Shown: positions 7,336 through 13,786, counted from the first letter of the stretch. The stretch: 15,149 bases of DNA from Candidatus Nitrosopumilus sp. (GCA_029860565.1 JAOUAY010000016.1:1-15149); one strand, 5' to 3'. Numbers and translations are program-made. The notes: generated by a model not told the origin, from the sequence alone.

Positions 7336-7848
7336 TTATCCATACATTGACTTATCTATTGTCTGATCCATTGAATTATTTTGTGCTGAAAAACCATTAA
7401 AATTTGAACGTAGTATTTTTTGAACGTGACTTGATACTCTTGATACGTTGTCCCAAGTATTATGAAATGAAATTCTATCTAATTTTTGTTCGTCTACATG
7501 TGAGAATATTGCCAAACCTACTATGTCTTCATTATTTTTTATCCATTGATGGCCAACCCCACATGTCGTACAAATTTCACTAATCTCCATGATTGCTTTG
7601 GAAAATGATGGGTTTTTCATAACCAATAATTTTGCATCTTGTGACGAAAATCTCATGTTTACGTTAACATGTATTCTATCTTCTCTGTTTGCATTTTTAC
7701 TAACTATCACATTTGTTCCTACATGAAATTGCCAATCAATAAGATTGCTTTTTTTTCTAATTTTCTCTGTTTGATCTTCATAATTGATATTTGTAACTTT
7801 GATAAAATCCTCAACCAACCCTTTCATTTGATCTGATGTTTTTGTCAT
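7336..7848 (-). CDS. hypothetical protein, possibly DUF2299-like
   Basis: I set the start at ATG 7848, giving 170 residues that begin MTKTSDQMKGLVEDFIKV. The frame is open upstream to ATG 8004 (222 residues), but that part overlaps the well-supported 45-residue zinc gene in another frame, and it reads like non-coding sequence (SFFFLYHAYIEQ). ATG 7929 is a further option. The body has a helix, a WQFHVGTNVIVSK strand pair, a DRIHVNVNMRFS strand, a helical stretch with CTTCG (a lone CxxC), and a final helix. This mixed alpha/beta layout recalls archaeal DUF2299 proteins, a guess from memory and not a firm hit. It lies 49 nt after the zinc gene on the same strand and is probably co-transcribed with it. 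Confidence 0.6.
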   Translation of the reverse strand: MTKTSDQMKGLVEDFIKVTNINYEDQTEKIRKKSNLIDWQFHVGTNVIVSKNANREDRIHVNVNMRFSSQDAKLLVMKNPSFSKAIMEISEICTTCGVGHQWIKNNEDIVGLAIFSHVDEQKLDRISFHNTWDNVSRVSSHVQKILRSNFNGFSAQNNSMDQTIDKSMYG

Positions 7849-7897
7849 AAGTTTGGTTGCTATTTGTTCAATATATGCATGATATAGAAAAAAGAAA

Positions 7898-8035
7898 CTA
7901 ATGGCTGTGTCCACAACCACAGGAATCATGACTTTCTTGCCCTTGTGATTCGCTTCCTGCACATTTGGAACATTTGTCTGAACCCGTTGGGGAAAAGAAA
8001 CCAATTCCGCATGATACGCATTTTTGATTTGACAT
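7898..8035 (-). CDS. 45-residue Cys/His-rich zinc-binding protein
   Basis: This frame starts at ATG 8035 and reads MSNQKCVSCGIGFFSPTGSD, continuing to a tail CGCGHSH. Metal-ligand candidates are C6/C9 and C22/C25 (a compact zinc ribbon) plus C39, C41, H43 and H45 at the end. So many regularly spaced Cys and His residues in 45 codons are unlikely by chance. A TATA-like TTAAATAAA (8055-8063) is centred 24 nt ahead of the ATG, the usual leaderless spacing here, with a perfect palindrome just beyond it. The gene overlaps the N-terminal extension of the next frame, so an annotation that takes the longest frame at 7336-8004 would hide it. Function unknown. The C-terminal CGCGHSH might handle a second metal. 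Confidence 0.72.
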   Translation of the reverse strand: MSNQKCVSCGIGFFSPTGSDKCSKCAGSESQGQESHDSCGCGHSH

Positions 8036-8054
8036 GTTGTATCTAAAAAATTGC

Positions 8055-8063
8055 TTTATTTAA
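8055..8063 (-). promoter_or_regulatory. TATA box of the 45-residue zinc gene
   Basis: Minus-strand TTAAATAAA is centred 24 nt before ATG 8035. It decides the start of this gene and argues against ATG 8004 for the overlapping frame. Confidence 0.6.
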
Positions 8064-8065
8064 TG

Positions 8066-8075
8066 AATGCGCATT
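8066..8075. promoter_or_regulatory. perfect 10-bp palindrome at promoter (possible operator)
   Basis: AATGCGCATT is its own reverse complement and lies just upstream of the TATA/BRE position of the 45-residue zinc gene. It is a GC-centred island in AT-rich DNA, as expected for a dimeric regulator's site. No regulator is identified. Confidence 0.35.
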
Positions 8076-8109
8076 TTTTAGATTGATAAAAATGATGAGA
8101 ATTTTGGAA

Positions 8110-8460
8110 TTATTCAGATGGATTTGCTTTTCCAATATCTCTTGATTCGTCATTTTTCTTAAACACTCTGTATTCTCCAATAACCGCACTACATTTTTCA
8201 CAAGTGTATTGTCCTCTCTCTACTAGAATCAAATTGTCTGCAATTTCTTCATTATTGTTTTCTTCTAGGTGAATTTTTGGTGGATTATCAAATTCAGTTT
8301 CACAACTCTTGCAGTAATGTTTGGACATTTTTTCTGTCTCGATTTTTCCAATTGGGGCCAAAAATAATTTACCAACTCCTAAATCTGCTTTTTTTGTTTG
8401 TTCATCTGTCAAGTCAGCTATTATGTAACCGCCTGAACCTTCTACTTTCAATTCTGTCAA
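8110..8460 (-). CDS. zinc-ribbon hypothetical protein, TTG start
   Basis: This 116-residue protein has a four-cysteine ribbon, C50/C53 (YCKSC) and C87/C90 (CEKC), separated by an acidic loop with EENNNEE. Before it, residues 9-40 form a GGYIIADLTDE ... LFLAPIGKI beta-rich segment, so the ribbon is an addition to a small domain. The end is charged and probably disordered. Between the upstream in-frame TAG and the conserved part, TTG 8460 is the only start codon. A TATA-like TATTTTAATA (8483-8492) is centred about 27 nt ahead, so it appears to be a leaderless TTG start. ATG at codon 45 would remove the first domain. Codons 31-36 (KLFLAP) contain the 16-nt block that recurs in the next gap. Function unknown. 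Confidence 0.75.
   Translation of the reverse strand: MTELKVEGSGGYIIADLTDEQTKKADLGVGKLFLAPIGKIETEKMSKHYCKSCETEFDNPPKIHLEENNNEEIADNLILVERGQYTCEKCSAVIGEYRVFKKNDESRDIGKANPSE
8354..8369 (+). repeat. 16-nt direct repeat, copy 1 (inside zinc-ribbon gene)
   Basis: GGGGCCAAAAATAATT occurs here and at 8699-8714. With flanks, AATyGGGGCC... matches 19 of 20. Here it is antisense to codons 31-36 of the 8460 gene. Confidence 0.85.
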
Positions 8461-8482
8461 TTTACATAGATGTTCTGATTGC

Positions 8483-8492
8483 TATTAAAATA
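8483..8492 (-). promoter_or_regulatory. TATA box of the 8460 zinc-ribbon gene
   Basis: Minus-strand TATTTTAATA is centred about 27 nt before TTG 8460 and is divergent from the box at 8524-8532. Confidence 0.5.
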
Positions 8493-8523
8493 CTATTTGT
8501 AGTGAAATTATGTCATGAAAATT

Positions 8524-8532
8524 TTTTAAATT
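8524..8532 (+). promoter_or_regulatory. TATA-like box facing the gene-free stretch
   Basis: TTTTTAAAT predicts a + strand transcript start near 8553, where no protein-coding frame follows but the hairpin and the repeated 16-nt block do. Confidence 0.3.
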
Positions 8533-8552
8533 TAGAATAGTTGTTTTTTGCT

Positions 8553-8722
8553 ATCCTGGAAAAAAAGTCAGTCTCCTTTACTGTGGAGACTCTAAAATGT
8601 ATTAACTAGTTTACGTGAGCATTGGGCTCTTCCAGCTAACACCGTAAGATGTCTCTGACTCAATAATGCTGTTAAGACTATGTTTTTGTTAAAAAATCGG
8701 GGCCAAAAATAATTACTTTTTT
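8553..8722 (+). ncRNA. candidate small RNA in a 509-nt gene-free stretch
   Basis: The stretch 8461-8969 has no frame with protein-like features. Within it, 8560-8700 is richer in G and C than its flanks. It has a perfect 7-bp hairpin, AGTCTCC (8570-8576) with GGAGACT (8585-8591), and an AGCATT/AATGCT pair (8618-8623, 8665-8670). The block GGGGCCAAAAATAATT follows (8699-8714), then a T6 run (8717-8722) that could end the RNA. A TATA-like box at 8524-8532 predicts a start near 8553. The alternative is a minus-strand transcript, because the hairpin followed by T7 (8566-8560 read on minus) also looks like a terminator. No known RNA family is recognised. Confidence 0.3.
8699..8714 (+). repeat. 16-nt direct repeat, copy 2 (gene-free stretch)
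   Basis: This is an exact copy of 8354-8369, followed by a T6 run. On the + strand it would be complementary to the mRNA of the minus-strand zinc-ribbon gene. Confidence 0.85.
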
Positions 8723-8944
8723 GTTAAATTTTTAAACACAAAATTATTTCATTTTTACATTTGATTTACAGATTAGTGGGTATGTATGGTGGCTTGAACT
8801 TTTGTTCTTTATAAAATAAGAAATAGCTTCATAATTCGGCAATGTTCATCAATTTTGAGGAAATCAGAGAGAACCCGTTGATATAATCATCAGCACAATT
8901 CTTGAGATTCTAAAGTAAATAATACTTTGAATTTGATCAGTAGG

Positions 8945-8967
8945 TTGGTAGATTATTTTTAACTAAT
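8945..8967 (+). repeat. promoter repeat, copy 1 (before RHH gene)
   Basis: TTGGTAGATTA (8945-8955) is followed directly by TTTTTAACTAAT (8956-8967). GATCAGTAG (8935-8943) lies just upstream. All three blocks recur at 9327-9366. TTTTTAAC may serve as a TATA box. Confidence 0.75.
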
Positions 8968-8969
8968 AA

Positions 8970-9260
8970 TTGATTTACTGTGGTTTATTCAAATCTATTC
9001 GGGGGTCTACCCATCTGAAAACCGTATCCACTAAATTATCTAAAGAAGATTTTGATAAATTCCAAGAAATGTGTAATTATGATGGACAATGTATTTCAGA
9101 ACAACTTAGAGAACTAATCAAGATGAATATTGAAGTCTATGAAGAAGGATTAGAATTTGAAGAATCTAAAATTACTGTTGAACCTGTGTCTGAAGAACCT
9201 ATGCCAATTGCACATGGTAAAATTCTAGATGGTGATGGGAATATTATTGGAACTTTTTAG
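8970..9260 (+). CDS. ribbon-helix-helix DNA-binding protein; start uncertain
   Basis: The conserved part reads LKTVSTKLSKEDFDKFQEMC, then a turn GQCISEQLRELIKMNIE. This is a strand-helix-helix of the MetJ/Arc (RHH) type, in which KTVSTKL is the DNA-contacting strand. An acidic tail (EEGLEFEESK) and a short end with HGKILDGDGNIIGTF follow. The listed start is TTG 8970, which comes straight after a TAA and only 11 nt from the TATA-like centre, so it may not even be in the transcript. The domain really begins at codon 16 (CTG, 9015), preceded at about 8 nt by the SD-like GGGGGT (9001-9006). RHH genes usually start just there, so CTG may be the true start. The repeated DNA blocks before it and before trmI are candidate operators. 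Its target is not known. Confidence 0.7.
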   Translation: MIYCGLFKSIRGSTHLKTVSTKLSKEDFDKFQEMCNYDGQCISEQLRELIKMNIEVYEEGLEFEESKITVEPVSEEPMPIAHGKILDGDGNIIGTF

Positions 9261-9326
9261 GAAAAGAGTTTAGAATCTAATATGATGGGCTTAAAATAAT
9301 ACTGTATAATATTGAAAATATGTTAA

Positions 9327-9366
9327 TTGGTAGATTACTAGAATTTTTTTAACTAATGATCAGTAG
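9327..9366 (+). repeat. promoter repeat, copy 2 (before trmI)
   Basis: TTGGTAGATTA (9327-9337), TTTTTAACTAAT (9346-9357) and GATCAGTAG (9358-9366) recur here in a slightly changed layout, with 8 bases inserted between the first two. The TATA-like part is centred about 49 nt before trmI. Confidence 0.75.
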
Positions 9367-9396
9367 ATTCTTATCTAAAAATTTTGGGCAAATTAC

Positions 9397-10374
9397 ATGG
9401 CCATAATAAAGAATAATTTCCCTGTTTTGTTCTTCTACAATAACTCAAAAAAATGGCTTGCAAAAATATCTAAAAAAGAATCGTTTCATACTCATATCGG
9501 TGTAATCAAACACTCTGATGCAATTGGCAAGGAATACGGTTCTAGATTAATTACAAACAAGGACAAGTATGTCTATCTGTTGGAACCTACAATGTACGAC
9601 TATGTAATGAAAATCCAACACGGTACACAAATTGTATATCCTAAAGATATTGGTTACATTGTTGCAAGATCTGGAATAGGAGACGGTCAAAAAATTTTAG
9701 AGATTGGAACTGGTAGTGGATCATTAACTTCTTTTGTTGCAAATATTGTAAGGCCTAGAGGTCATGTTTACACTTTTGATGTCGATGAAAATTTCATAAA
9801 AATTGCAGAAAAAAATATCAAAAAAGCAGGAGTTTCAAAATATGTAACACAACATAATTTGGATCTAAAGACTGCAAAAAAGATGCCTTTAGAGGACATG
9901 GATGTAGCGTTCATTGATTTAGGTGATCCATGGGTTGTGGTTCCACAAGTGAGGCAGATGCTAAAAGGAAGCGGATCTGTATTTGCTATTTGTCCTACCA
10001 TGAACCAATTGGAAAAATTGACTATTGCTCTAATTGAAAATGAGTTTACTGATATAGAGTCAACTGAGCACATTATACGAAACATTGAAGCTAGGGAGGG
10101 AAAAACTAGGCACTCATTTCAAGGAATTGGCCATACTACCTATCTTTGCTTTGCTAGAAAGGCCTTTTTTGGACGTGGTGCAAGAAAATCTGGTGAAAAA
10201 TCTAAAACTACTGCTGAGACTAAAAAAATACCTAAAACAACTGCTGAGACTAAAAAAATACCTAAAACTCCTACAAAGAAAATATCTACTAAACCATCAA
10301 AAAAGACATCTACTAAAACAACGAAAAAGACTGGTGTTAAACAAGTGAAAAAAAGCACCAAAAAATCATCCTAG
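9397..10374 (+). CDS. trmI: tRNA (adenine-N1)-methyltransferase TrmI with lysine-rich tail
   Basis: TrmI transfers a methyl group from S-adenosylmethionine to N1 of adenine 58 (and, in some archaea, 57) in the tRNA T-loop. Residues 1-85 form the N-terminal beta domain. The class I methyltransferase fold follows, with motif I ILEIGTGSGSL (100-110), the motif II acid in YTFDVDE, and the family-typical motif IV DLGDPW with D174. The catalytic body ends near 265. Beyond it lies a tail of about 60 residues made of Lys, Thr, Ser and Pro, beginning with two copies of TTAETKKIPK and ending KKSTKKSS. TrmI normally stops after the fold, so the tail is an addition, probably disordered and perhaps binding RNA. 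It follows the RHH gene after 136 nt with its own promoter-like repeat. Confidence 0.92.
   Translation: MAIIKNNFPVLFFYNNSKKWLAKISKKESFHTHIGVIKHSDAIGKEYGSRLITNKDKYVYLLEPTMYDYVMKIQHGTQIVYPKDIGYIVARSGIGDGQKILEIGTGSGSLTSFVANIVRPRGHVYTFDVDENFIKIAEKNIKKAGVSKYVTQHNLDLKTAKKMPLEDMDVAFIDLGDPWVVVPQVRQMLKGSGSVFAICPTMNQLEKLTIALIENEFTDIESTEHIIRNIEAREGKTRHSFQGIGHTTYLCFARKAFFGRGARKSGEKSKTTAETKKIPKTTAETKKIPKTPTKKISTKPSKKTSTKTTKKTGVKQVKKSTKKSS
10203..10268 (+). repeat. 30-bp tandem repeat in the trmI tail
   Basis: Two direct copies with period 30 encode TTAETKKIPK twice. 28 bases are identical (10211-10238 and 10241-10268), so the duplication is recent or kept by conversion. Confidence 0.9.
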
Positions 10375-10430
10375 TTATTCATTAATTCTTTAAAACAAGA
10401 TTTATTCATCTATTTTTTAGGGTATGTTGT

Positions 10431-11294
10431 ATGGTGCAAGAAAATCTAACTTCATCTATTGTTGAAAAATTTATTCCTGCAAGAAACTCAAAATCTAGAA
10501 AAGGCGATAATGGAATTGTTCTAGTTGTTGGTGGAAGTTATATCTATCATGGCGCTCCTATTTTATCTTCAATTGCCGCATTGAAATGTGGCACTGATCT
10601 TGTTTATACGTCTGTACCTAAAGTCAATGTAACGCCAACACGTGCAATTTCTCCCAACCTTATAGTGATTCCTTTAGTTGATCAAAAACTAACTTTAGGT
10701 GCTGTTAAAAAATTAATTGGTGCATTGCCACACAATTTACATTCTGCTACAATTGGAATGGGGCTTGCAATTCAGGAAAGAAACTCTCTGCTACATTTTG
10801 TAAAGTCTTTGTTGGATCGAGATGTTAGACTATCTTTAGATGCAAGTGCTTTAATTCCTGAAGTTTTATCAATTTTGGCAAACAAAAATGTTGTAGTAAC
10901 TCCGCATGCTGGAGAGTTTAAGAGGTTATTTGGAGATGCTCCTTCTGATTCTATGGTTGAACGAATAAAACTTGTAGAAGAAAAATCAAAAGAATTTGGA
11001 ATCACCGTTTTACTAAAAGGTGCAACTGATGTGATTTCTGATGGTTCTACAACTTATCTTTATGAGAAAAAAACACCTGCAATGACTGTTGGTGGGACTG
11101 GTGATGTTCTCTCCGGACTAGTTGCAGGATTGTTATCTCGAAATCGAAATCCTTTGGAATCTGCTGCAGCAGCTGCGTTCATTAATGGATTGGCAGGAGA
11201 ATCTGCCCAAAAAAGACTGGGATTGCATATGACTTCAATGGATTTGCTAGAAGAAATCCCTGGTGCTATGATGCCGTTTGATAAAATTGTATGA
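10431..11294 (+). CDS. nnrD: NAD(P)H-hydrate dehydratase (NnrD)
   Basis: NnrD repairs hydrated NADH and NADPH, damaged cofactors, by nucleotide-dependent dehydration. The ribokinase-like fold of the YjeF C-terminal domain is clear: GDNGIVLVVGGSYIYHGAP (25-43), LSLDASAL (about 133-140), VVVTPHAGEFKRLFG, LLKGATDVISDG, and the anion-hole/catalytic block VGGTGDVLSG with D225. The 287 residues contain only this domain. The NnrE epimerase half found fused in many bacteria is absent here. ATG 10431 has a weak AGGGT ahead and a TATA-like TTTATTC (about 10401) at 27 nt. The stop overlaps the next gene's ATG by ATGA, so the two are co-translated. The family call is firm; the phosphate donor (ADP or ATP) cannot be told. 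Confidence 0.92.
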   Translation: MVQENLTSSIVEKFIPARNSKSRKGDNGIVLVVGGSYIYHGAPILSSIAALKCGTDLVYTSVPKVNVTPTRAISPNLIVIPLVDQKLTLGAVKKLIGALPHNLHSATIGMGLAIQERNSLLHFVKSLLDRDVRLSLDASALIPEVLSILANKNVVVTPHAGEFKRLFGDAPSDSMVERIKLVEEKSKEFGITVLLKGATDVISDGSTTYLYEKKTPAMTVGGTGDVLSGLVAGLLSRNRNPLESAAAAAFINGLAGESAQKRLGLHMTSMDLLEEIPGAMMPFDKIV

Positions 11295-12655
11295 CTGACA
11301 TGAATCCATTAAAATATGTAGATGCACATATGGATAATTTGATTACAGATTTACAAATGTTAATTAGTCAACCTAGTATTTCTGCAAAAAATGAGGGTAT
11401 TGAGGAATGTGCAAAATTGGTTCAAAAACTATTAAAAAAATCTGGAGTTAAATCTGAAATTTTAAGATTAAAAAAAGGCGTTGCACCAATTGTATATGGA
11501 GAGATAAAATCAAAACAAAATTCATCAAAAACCTTGATGTTTTATAATCACTATGATGTGCAACCTGCTGAACCATTTGATCTATGGGATTATCCGCCAT
11601 TTAGTGGTACTAGAAAAGGTAACAAGATTTTTGGAAGAGGTGCAACTGATGACAAAGGTGAATTGATCACACGAATTAAATCTGTTGAAGCATGTCTTAA
11701 AACAACAGGCGATGTACCGTGCAACATAAAATTTGTAATTGAGGGTGAAGAGGAAACTGGCAGTGCACACATTGAAGAATATTTAAAAAAATACAAAAAA
11801 AAATTTTCTTGTGATGGTGTTATTTGGGAATTTGGATATGTAGATGCAAAAAATAGGCCCATTATTGGTCTTGGGATGAAGGGACTCCTATTTGTTGAAT
11901 TGTCTGTACGGGAATCAATTCGAGATGCTCATTCTAGTTTGGCGGTTCTAATAAAAAATCCTGCATGGCGATTAATTGAGGCAGTCAAAACACTTAGGGA
12001 TGCTAATGGGAAAATTCTCATAAAGGATTGGTACAAAGAAGTTACGCCTTTTTCAAAAAGTGATTTGGAAATAATTCGAAAAGAGCCTTTTGATGAAAAT
12101 GTATTTAGAAAAGAATTTGGAATCAAATCTTTTGTAGGTGGCAAGAAAGGAATGGATGCAAAAAAAGCCTTAGTTGGTGGTGCCACTTGTAATATTGCGG
12201 GGTTTGTTTCTGGATACACTGGAGATGGTGCTAAAACTGTTCTTCCAGGTGATGCTTTAGTGAAAATTGATTTTCGCCTGGTACCTAAAATGGACCCAAA
12301 AAAACAGGTATTGCGATTAAAAAGTCATCTGAAAATCAACGGATTCCATGATATCTCAATCAAAGTTTTTCATGGTGAGGCAGCTGCCAGAACAAACTCC
12401 TCAAATCCATTTGTTTCTCAGGTAAAGGATGCTGCAGACAAAACCTTTGGAAAATCCATTCTAAATGTTTCAAATGCTGGAACTGGGCCGATGTATCCTT
12501 TTGTTGATATACTAAATGCCCCTTGCATTTCAATAGGAAGCACATACATGTTTTCTAGAATCCATTCTCCTAATGAATTTGCTAGAATTGATTTGCTAAA
12601 GAAAACAACAAAGTGCATGTGCTTGATTATGGATAATTTTAGAAATATTCAATGA
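11291..12655 (+). CDS. M20-family metallopeptidase (dipeptidase-like)
   Basis: This is a zinc-dependent M20 exopeptidase of the ArgE/DapE/carnosinase type, cutting di- or small peptides or acyl-amino acids. The metal and catalytic residues are present: H87 and the catalytic D89 in YNHYDVQP, bridging D120 (or D121) in GATDDKGEL, and general base E154 with ligand E155 in EGEEETGS. The dimerisation insert (about 200-315) carries the expected DAHSS, and the last ligand His lies in RIHSPNEFA. At 454 residues the length is normal. The order of motifs resembles CNDP-type dipeptidases more than DapE, but substrate is not decidable. It overlaps nnrD by 4 nt (ATGA) and the end of the convergent DoxX gene by 7 nt. 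It may act after the proteasome, clearing small peptides. Confidence 0.88.
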   Translation: MTDMNPLKYVDAHMDNLITDLQMLISQPSISAKNEGIEECAKLVQKLLKKSGVKSEILRLKKGVAPIVYGEIKSKQNSSKTLMFYNHYDVQPAEPFDLWDYPPFSGTRKGNKIFGRGATDDKGELITRIKSVEACLKTTGDVPCNIKFVIEGEEETGSAHIEEYLKKYKKKFSCDGVIWEFGYVDAKNRPIIGLGMKGLLFVELSVRESIRDAHSSLAVLIKNPAWRLIEAVKTLRDANGKILIKDWYKEVTPFSKSDLEIIRKEPFDENVFRKEFGIKSFVGGKKGMDAKKALVGGATCNIAGFVSGYTGDGAKTVLPGDALVKIDFRLVPKMDPKKQVLRLKSHLKINGFHDISIKVFHGEAAARTNSSNPFVSQVKDAADKTFGKSILNVSNAGTGPMYPFVDILNAPCISIGSTYMFSRIHSPNEFARIDLLKKTTKCMCLIMDNFRNIQ

Positions 12656-13065
12656 AGACATCTGGGTAATTTTTTGATAATTTGTGCAAGTGATATTCTA
12701 CCCGGACCTACTATCATAATTACAAGTACTGATGCAAGTAAAATTAAATCTAATTCCACTCCTCCTTTTCCTGTTATACTCTGCGCACCTTTAACCATGA
12801 AAATTGCCCCTAGCATGATTATCGAAATTAACGATGCTGATAATCTGCTGAAAACTCCTAACACTATCAAGATTCCTGGGATTAACTCTGCAAGTGCAAT
12901 TGGAATTGCCATTTCTGCTGGAAGTCCCATGTTTGGTAAATTCTTCGCAAATCCTGGATCAAGTTTTGAAATTCCATGAAGTATAAAGATCACACCTACA
13001 GCTGATCTCAAACCGACAAAGACAACATCGTTAAGGATCTTTTCTTTAATCTCAGCAGCAGTCAA
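12649..13065 (-). CDS. DoxX-family membrane protein
   Basis: This is a 138-residue integral membrane protein with four hydrophobic helices (about 14-34, 50-73, 75-95, 104-123). Family features of DoxX/DoxD-like proteins are visible: RSAVGVIFILHGISKL in helix 1, and AELIPGILIVLGVFSRLSA covering helix 2. In some archaea DoxX-like proteins are linked to quinone or thiosulfate oxidation, but most have no known role, so I give none. The start is TTG 13065: an in-frame TAG lies four codons earlier, and there is no ATG or GTG between. A TATA-like AATTATAC (13087-13094) is centred 26 nt ahead, so it is leaderless. It is divergent from psmB and overlaps the M20 gene tail-to-tail. Confidence 0.85.
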   Translation of the reverse strand: MTAAEIKEKILNDVVFVGLRSAVGVIFILHGISKLDPGFAKNLPNMGLPAEMAIPIALAELIPGILIVLGVFSRLSASLISIIMLGAIFMVKGAQSITGKGGVELDLILLASVLVIMIVGPGRISLAQIIKKLPRCLH

Positions 13066-13086
13066 CGATGTTTTCTAAAATTTTCA

Positions 13087-13094
13087 GTATAATT
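13087..13094 (-). promoter_or_regulatory. TATA box of the DoxX gene
   Basis: Minus-strand AATTATAC is centred about 26 nt before TTG 13065 and supports the TTG start. Confidence 0.55.
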
Positions 13095-13130
13095 ATTTTG
13101 CCCATGAATTACACGTCAAATGTAGAAAGC

Positions 13131-13139
13131 CCTTTATTA
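13131..13139 (+). promoter_or_regulatory. TATA box of psmB
   Basis: CCTTTATTA is centred about 26 nt before ATG 13161, giving a leaderless mRNA. It is divergent from the DoxX promoter within the same 95-nt gap. Confidence 0.55.
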
Positions 13140-13160
13140 TGCGGCAAAATTATTTGAATT

Positions 13161-13757
13161 ATGTCGATGTATATGCCTGGTGCAACTGCTGTTGGAATTA
13201 CTTTTGATGGTGGCGTAGTTTTTGCCAGCGAGAAAAGGATCGCGTTTGGAAATTTCCTTGTAAGTAAATCAACGAAAAAAACATTTCCTATCACTGATAA
13301 AGTTGGTGCAACTTGTGCTGGCCTAGTGGCAGATATGCAAATTTTGACTTTACAAATTTCAGCTCTTGCAAAAATTAGAAAAATGGATATCAAACGAGAT
13401 GTTCCTCCTAACACTGTTGCTAAAATGATGTCAAATATGATGTATGAAAGAAGATACTTTCCATTATTGACTCAAGTAATTGTTGGCGGTGTAGTTGATA
13501 AACCAATAATGTATACTCTTGATCCGTTAGGTTCAGTTCTTCCTGATGAATACGCTGCAGTTGGAACTGGAGCTGAAATGGCATTAGGTGTGTTGGATCC
13601 ACAGTTCAAACCAAATATGAGTAAAGATGAGGCGATTGATTTGGCGAAACATGCAGTTAGATCTGCAGCTTTGAGAGATTCAGCAAGTGGTGATGGTTTA
13701 GACGTACTTGTAATAACTAAAGATGGCACTGAAGAATTTACAGAGTCAATCAAGTAA
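13161..13757 (+). CDS. psmB: 20S proteasome beta subunit, 'ATAVG' type
   Basis: This is a beta subunit of the archaeal 20S proteasome, the barrel that degrades unfolded or tagged proteins. The fold is clear: GITFDGGVVFASEKRI (12-27), K40 (the aligned Lys33) in STKKTF, AGLVADMQ, the MMSNMMYERRYFPLL helix, the VGTGAEMALGVLD block and SASGDGLDV near the end. The N-terminus is MSMYMPGATAVGI. A gap-free alignment to mature Thermoplasma beta (TTTVGI; E17, R19 and K33 all match) puts Ala8 at the Thr1 position and Thr9 at position 2. So the subunit may be unprocessed and inactive, or may be cut to expose Thr9. Similar 'PATAVGL' beta subunits exist in Sulfolobus, where a second beta is present, so a canonical TTTVG beta is expected elsewhere in this genome. 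Confidence 0.93.
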   Translation: MSMYMPGATAVGITFDGGVVFASEKRIAFGNFLVSKSTKKTFPITDKVGATCAGLVADMQILTLQISALAKIRKMDIKRDVPPNTVAKMMSNMMYERRYFPLLTQVIVGGVVDKPIMYTLDPLGSVLPDEYAAVGTGAEMALGVLDPQFKPNMSKDEAIDLAKHAVRSAALRDSASGDGLDVLVITKDGTEEFTESIK

Positions 13758-13786
13758 TCCTGATTTTTAATTTTATTAATCCTATG

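Noticed and set aside
7849..8004. N-terminal extension of the 7336 gene to ATG 8004
   Set aside because: It overlaps the promoter-supported zinc gene in another frame and does not look like a domain. I kept ATG 7848 as the start.
8277..8540. 87-codon + strand frame over the zinc-ribbon gene
   Set aside because: Opposite-strand shadow rich in Leu/Phe/Ile. The minus frame has the CxxC pairs and a promoter.
8553..8722. tRNA or C/D-box RNA in the gene-free stretch
   Set aside because: No cloverleaf or T-arm pattern and no RUGAUGA C box paired with CUGA. It stays an unclassified candidate RNA.
10085..10348. 87-codon frame over the trmI tail
   Set aside because: Alternate-frame reading of the Lys-rich repeat; Leu/Lys-rich by composition only.
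12649..12655. Overlap of the M20 and DoxX stops as a sign of an annotation error
   Set aside because: Both frames are intact to their stops and match their families, so a 7-nt convergent overlap is real and ordinary.
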